From the NCBI GenBank assembly GCA_964353855.1, contig CAYGWX010000085.1, positions 1-7,519 on the forward strand: a DNA stretch of 7,519 nt, written 5' to 3'. Positions 5,731 through 7,519 of this stretch are shown piece after piece (the first letter of the stretch is position 1; every line of letters starts with the position of its first letter). The stretch comes from CAYGWX01 sp964353855 [NCBI: uncultured bacterium] (GTDB lineage: Bacteria > Edwardsbacteria > CAYGWX01). The translations under genes and the position numbers were made by a program. The notes under the pieces were generated by a model, which saw nothing but the letters and a program-made list of their open reading frames with translations, made no database searches and was not told where the DNA came from.

Positions 5731-6405
5731 ATGCCGAAGAAAGAAACTCCTAACAAAACAGGTTTATCCCCTATTAAAGACCGGGCGAAGAAGACCCTTT
5801 CGGTCCTGCGTAAGGACTACCCGGACGCCACCGTGACCCTGGATTTCACAACGCCGCTTGAGCTCCTGGTCGCGACCATCCTCTCGGCCCAGTGCACGGA
5901 CGTGCGGGTGAACGCCCTGACCAAAACGCTGTTCGAGAAGTACGGGAGCCCGAAGGATTACGCAGCCGCGGACATCAAGGTCCTGGAGCAGGACATCAGG
6001 CCCGCGGGCTTTTATCACAACAAGGCCAGGAGCATCCAGGGCTGCTGTAAGGCTTTGCTCGAGAAACACGGGGGCGGGGTGCCGGATACGATGGAGGAGC
6101 TCGTCGAGCTTCCCGGGGTGGGGAGAAAGACCGCCAACGTCCTCCTGGGCGGCTACCATCACCGACCGGCCGTGATCGTGGACACGCACGTGACCCGGCT
6201 CTCACAACGCCTGGGCCTGACGAAGGAAGGGGACCCGGTGAAGATCGAGTTCGCTCTCCGGAAGCTCCTGCCCGAGAGCGACTGGACCTTCTTCTCACAC
6301 GGCCTGATCCTGCACGGGAGGAGGGTGTGCAAGGCGCTCAAGCCCAACTGCCCCGGCTGCTCCATGAAAGCCTTTTGCCCCTCCTCCACAACTCGTAAGG
6401 CGTGA
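5731..6405 (+). CDS. nth: Endonuclease III, DNA glycosylase/AP lyase
   Basis: This base-excision repair enzyme removes oxidised pyrimidines and cuts the resulting abasic site by beta-elimination. The protein has 224 residues from the ATG, slightly longer than E. coli Nth because of a basic N-terminal tail of about 15 residues. The helix-hairpin-helix is LPGVGRKTA with the catalytic lysine K133, and the catalytic aspartate D151 lies in VDTHV, 18 residues later as in E. coli (K120/D138). The iron-sulfur ligands C200, C207, C210 and C216 have the canonical C-x6-C-x2-C-x5-C spacing. LLVATILSAQCTD near the N-terminus is also typical. An in-frame GTG precedes the ATG directly but lies too close to the ribosome binding site. 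It stands alone between two terminators; no other repair gene is adjacent. Confidence 0.96.
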   Translation: MPKKETPNKTGLSPIKDRAKKTLSVLRKDYPDATVTLDFTTPLELLVATILSAQCTDVRVNALTKTLFEKYGSPKDYAAADIKVLEQDIRPAGFYHNKARSIQGCCKALLEKHGGGVPDTMEELVELPGVGRKTANVLLGGYHHRPAVIVDTHVTRLSQRLGLTKEGDPVKIEFALRKLLPESDWTFFSHGLILHGRRVCKALKPNCPGCSMKAFCPSSTTRKA

Positions 6406-6443
6406 GCAGTAAGGCGTTTTCCTCTCCGTTCCATCCCCAAATG

Positions 6444-6471
6444 AAAGGCGAGCCTCAATGGCTCGCCTTTT
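6444..6471. terminator. Terminator hairpin shared by converging genes
   Basis: AAAGGCGAGCC (6444-6454) and GGCTCGCCTTT (6460-6470) form an 11-bp stem with a TCAAT loop. On the plus strand TTTT (6468-6471) overlaps the stem end and is followed by CGCT, so the U-tract is short. On the minus strand the stem ends in CTTT followed by CATTTGG. Its place between the convergent nth and acetyltransferase genes fits bidirectional use. Confidence 0.75.
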
Positions 6472-6487
6472 CGCTACTTCCGCCTTT

Positions 6488-7519
6488 CTAACCGATGGGT
6501 TTCTCGAACAGCCGGTAGGTCTTGTAGCGCCTGGCTCCGATGGCTTCCAGGGCCTTGAGCATCTTGGTGTTCGTCTCCACCACCATCGAGCACTCCGACT
6601 CGGTATAGCCCATCTTCCGCCCGTTCTCGATAGTGTTCAGGTAGAACACGGTGTCGATGCCCCGGTTGCGGTACTCCTTCAGAACGCCCAGGACGATGGT
6701 GCGCAGGCGGCTCACCTTCTTGAGCCCCCAGAGGATCTTCAGGAGGCCGAAGGGGAAGAGCCGGCCCCGGGCCCGCTTCAGGGCCTGGTTGGCGTCCTTG
6801 ATGGTGAGCGAGAAGCCGATGGTCCTTCCGCCCGCCTCGGCGAAATAGGTCAGTTCCGGGACCGCGACGCGCTTCATCTCGGCGAACAGGTATTTGAATT
6901 GGGTCTCGGTAAAGGGCAGGTGGCCCCAGTTCTCGCGCCAGGCCTCGTTGAAAATACCCTTCACCTCCTCGGCCCGCCTGCGGAACTCGGCTTTTTTCAA
7001 GGTCTTGATCTCGACCCGCTCGCGCTTCAGGACCCGCTCTCTGATCTTTTGCATCGTCCCGGTCACCTGCACCGCCTCGTCCCCCATATAGGCGTACCAG
7101 TCCACGGCCTTCTTGAACCCGCACCCCAGGAGCAGGGACTCGTAGTAATCGGGGTTGTAGGCCAGGAGCAGGGTTGGGTCATCGTCGAAGCCTTCCACGA
7201 GCAGGGCGCACTCGTCGTAGATGGAGAAACTCTCCGGCCCCAGAATCTTGGTCTTGCCCCGCGCCTTGAGCCAGGCCTCGGCGGCACCGAACAGGGCCCT
7301 GGCCACCTCGGGAACGTTCACGCACTCGAAGAACCCGAAGAAGCCGGTCTCCCTGTCCCAGTGCTCCTCGTACTGATGGTTCACGTGGGCCGAGAGGCGT
7401 CCGGCCGGCTTCCCGTCCTTCTCGGCCAGGAAGAGCTGGGCCTCCCCGATCTCGTAGAAGGGGCCCTTGCGGAGGAACTTCATCTGGTCTGAGATGATGG
7501 GCGGGACCCAGTGCGGGTC
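6488..7519 (-). CDS. GNAT-type N-acetyltransferase-like protein, N-terminus outside the window
   Basis: The frame runs from TAG (minus strand, 6490-6488) to the window edge without a stop, giving 343 visible residues. It belongs to a bacterial family usually annotated as hypothetical or GNAT-domain proteins, whose N-terminus carries a DPxWVPP block. Here DPHWVPP is the first visible sequence, so the methionine at 7483-7481 is internal and the true start lies to the right. Other visible blocks are GFFGFFEC (59-66), LLVEGFDDDP and YNPDYYE in the middle, and near the C-terminus the acetyl-CoA-loop-like RNRGID (284-289), followed by an NTKMLKALEAIGARRYKTYR segment like GNAT motif B. The substrate is unknown. 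No signal peptide can be judged because the start is missing. It converges on nth. Confidence 0.8.
   Translation of the reverse strand, partial: DPHWVPPIISDQMKFLRKGPFYEIGEAQLFLAEKDGKPAGRLSAHVNHQYEEHWDRETGFFGFFECVNVPEVARALFGAAEAWLKARGKTKILGPESFSIYDECALLVEGFDDDPTLLLAYNPDYYESLLLGCGFKKAVDWYAYMGDEAVQVTGTMQKIRERVLKRERVEIKTLKKAEFRRRAEEVKGIFNEAWRENWGHLPFTETQFKYLFAEMKRVAVPELTYFAEAGGRTIGFSLTIKDANQALKRARGRLFPFGLLKILWGLKKVSRLRTIVLGVLKEYRNRGIDTVFYLNTIENGRKMGYTESECSMVVETNTKMLKALEAIGARRYKTYRLFEKPIG

Noticed and set aside
6458-7492. 344-codon plus-strand open frame antisense to the acetyltransferase-like gene
   Set aside because: Its low-complexity peptide lacks domain motifs, while the opposite strand carries family blocks (DPHWVPP, GFFGFFEC, RNRGID).

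Overview
The window has three protein genes behind a repeat-rich non-coding stretch of about 720 bases. The coding sequences are GC-rich, with strong preference for G or C at the third codon position, while the left intergenic stretch is visibly more AT-rich. The two complete genes have Shine-Dalgarno sequences, and both intergenic gaps to their right hold hairpins resembling Rho-independent terminators, so this is a bacterium. A very large alpha-2-macroglobulin with an N-terminal export signal suggests a Gram-negative (diderm) cell. I cannot name the lineage from sequence alone; an uncultured, Desulfobacterota-like or Omnitrophota/Elusimicrobiota-like genome would fit, but that is a guess.

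Positions 1-719 hold no convincing gene. They contain a cluster of short palindromic dispersed repeats: a classic ATTCCCGC...GCGGGAAT element, three hairpin units at an exact 35-base period (from 348), and a fourth unit at 655-681. The hairpin arms differ between units, but most changes are compensated so that pairing is kept. A near-consensus sigma70-type promoter (TTGACA, 18 bases, TATACT; 531-560) lies between the third and fourth units. The mRNA of the large gene should therefore begin near 567 with a structured leader of about 150 nucleotides that includes the fourth repeat unit.

Positions 720-5630 encode a 1636-residue alpha-2-macroglobulin with the full architecture: export signal, macroglobulin domains, bait region, intact thioester (GCFEQ, C1155 to Q1158), thioester domain and C-terminal receptor-binding-like domain. 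Many of its signature segments resemble animal A2M/C3 proteins. The main oddity is an insertion at the bait-region position (about residues 738-862). Its second half reads like the C-terminal domain of a type II secretion major pseudopilin (GspG), including a DPWGTPY block and an acidic, putatively calcium-binding SAGPDKDFDNADDI block. A very methionine-rich stretch (about 886-916) follows. The gene ends at a perfect 15-bp terminator hairpin.

Positions 5731-6405 encode endonuclease III (nth) with all catalytic and iron-sulfur residues. Converging on it from the right edge is a GNAT-type acetyltransferase-like gene on the minus strand (6488 to beyond 7519), whose start lies outside the window. 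A hairpin at 6444-6471 could terminate both. The three genes look like separate transcription units. The A2M probably acts outside the cytoplasm as a protease trap, nth is DNA repair, and no functional link between them is visible. The pbpC gene that often accompanies bacterial A2M genes is not in the window.
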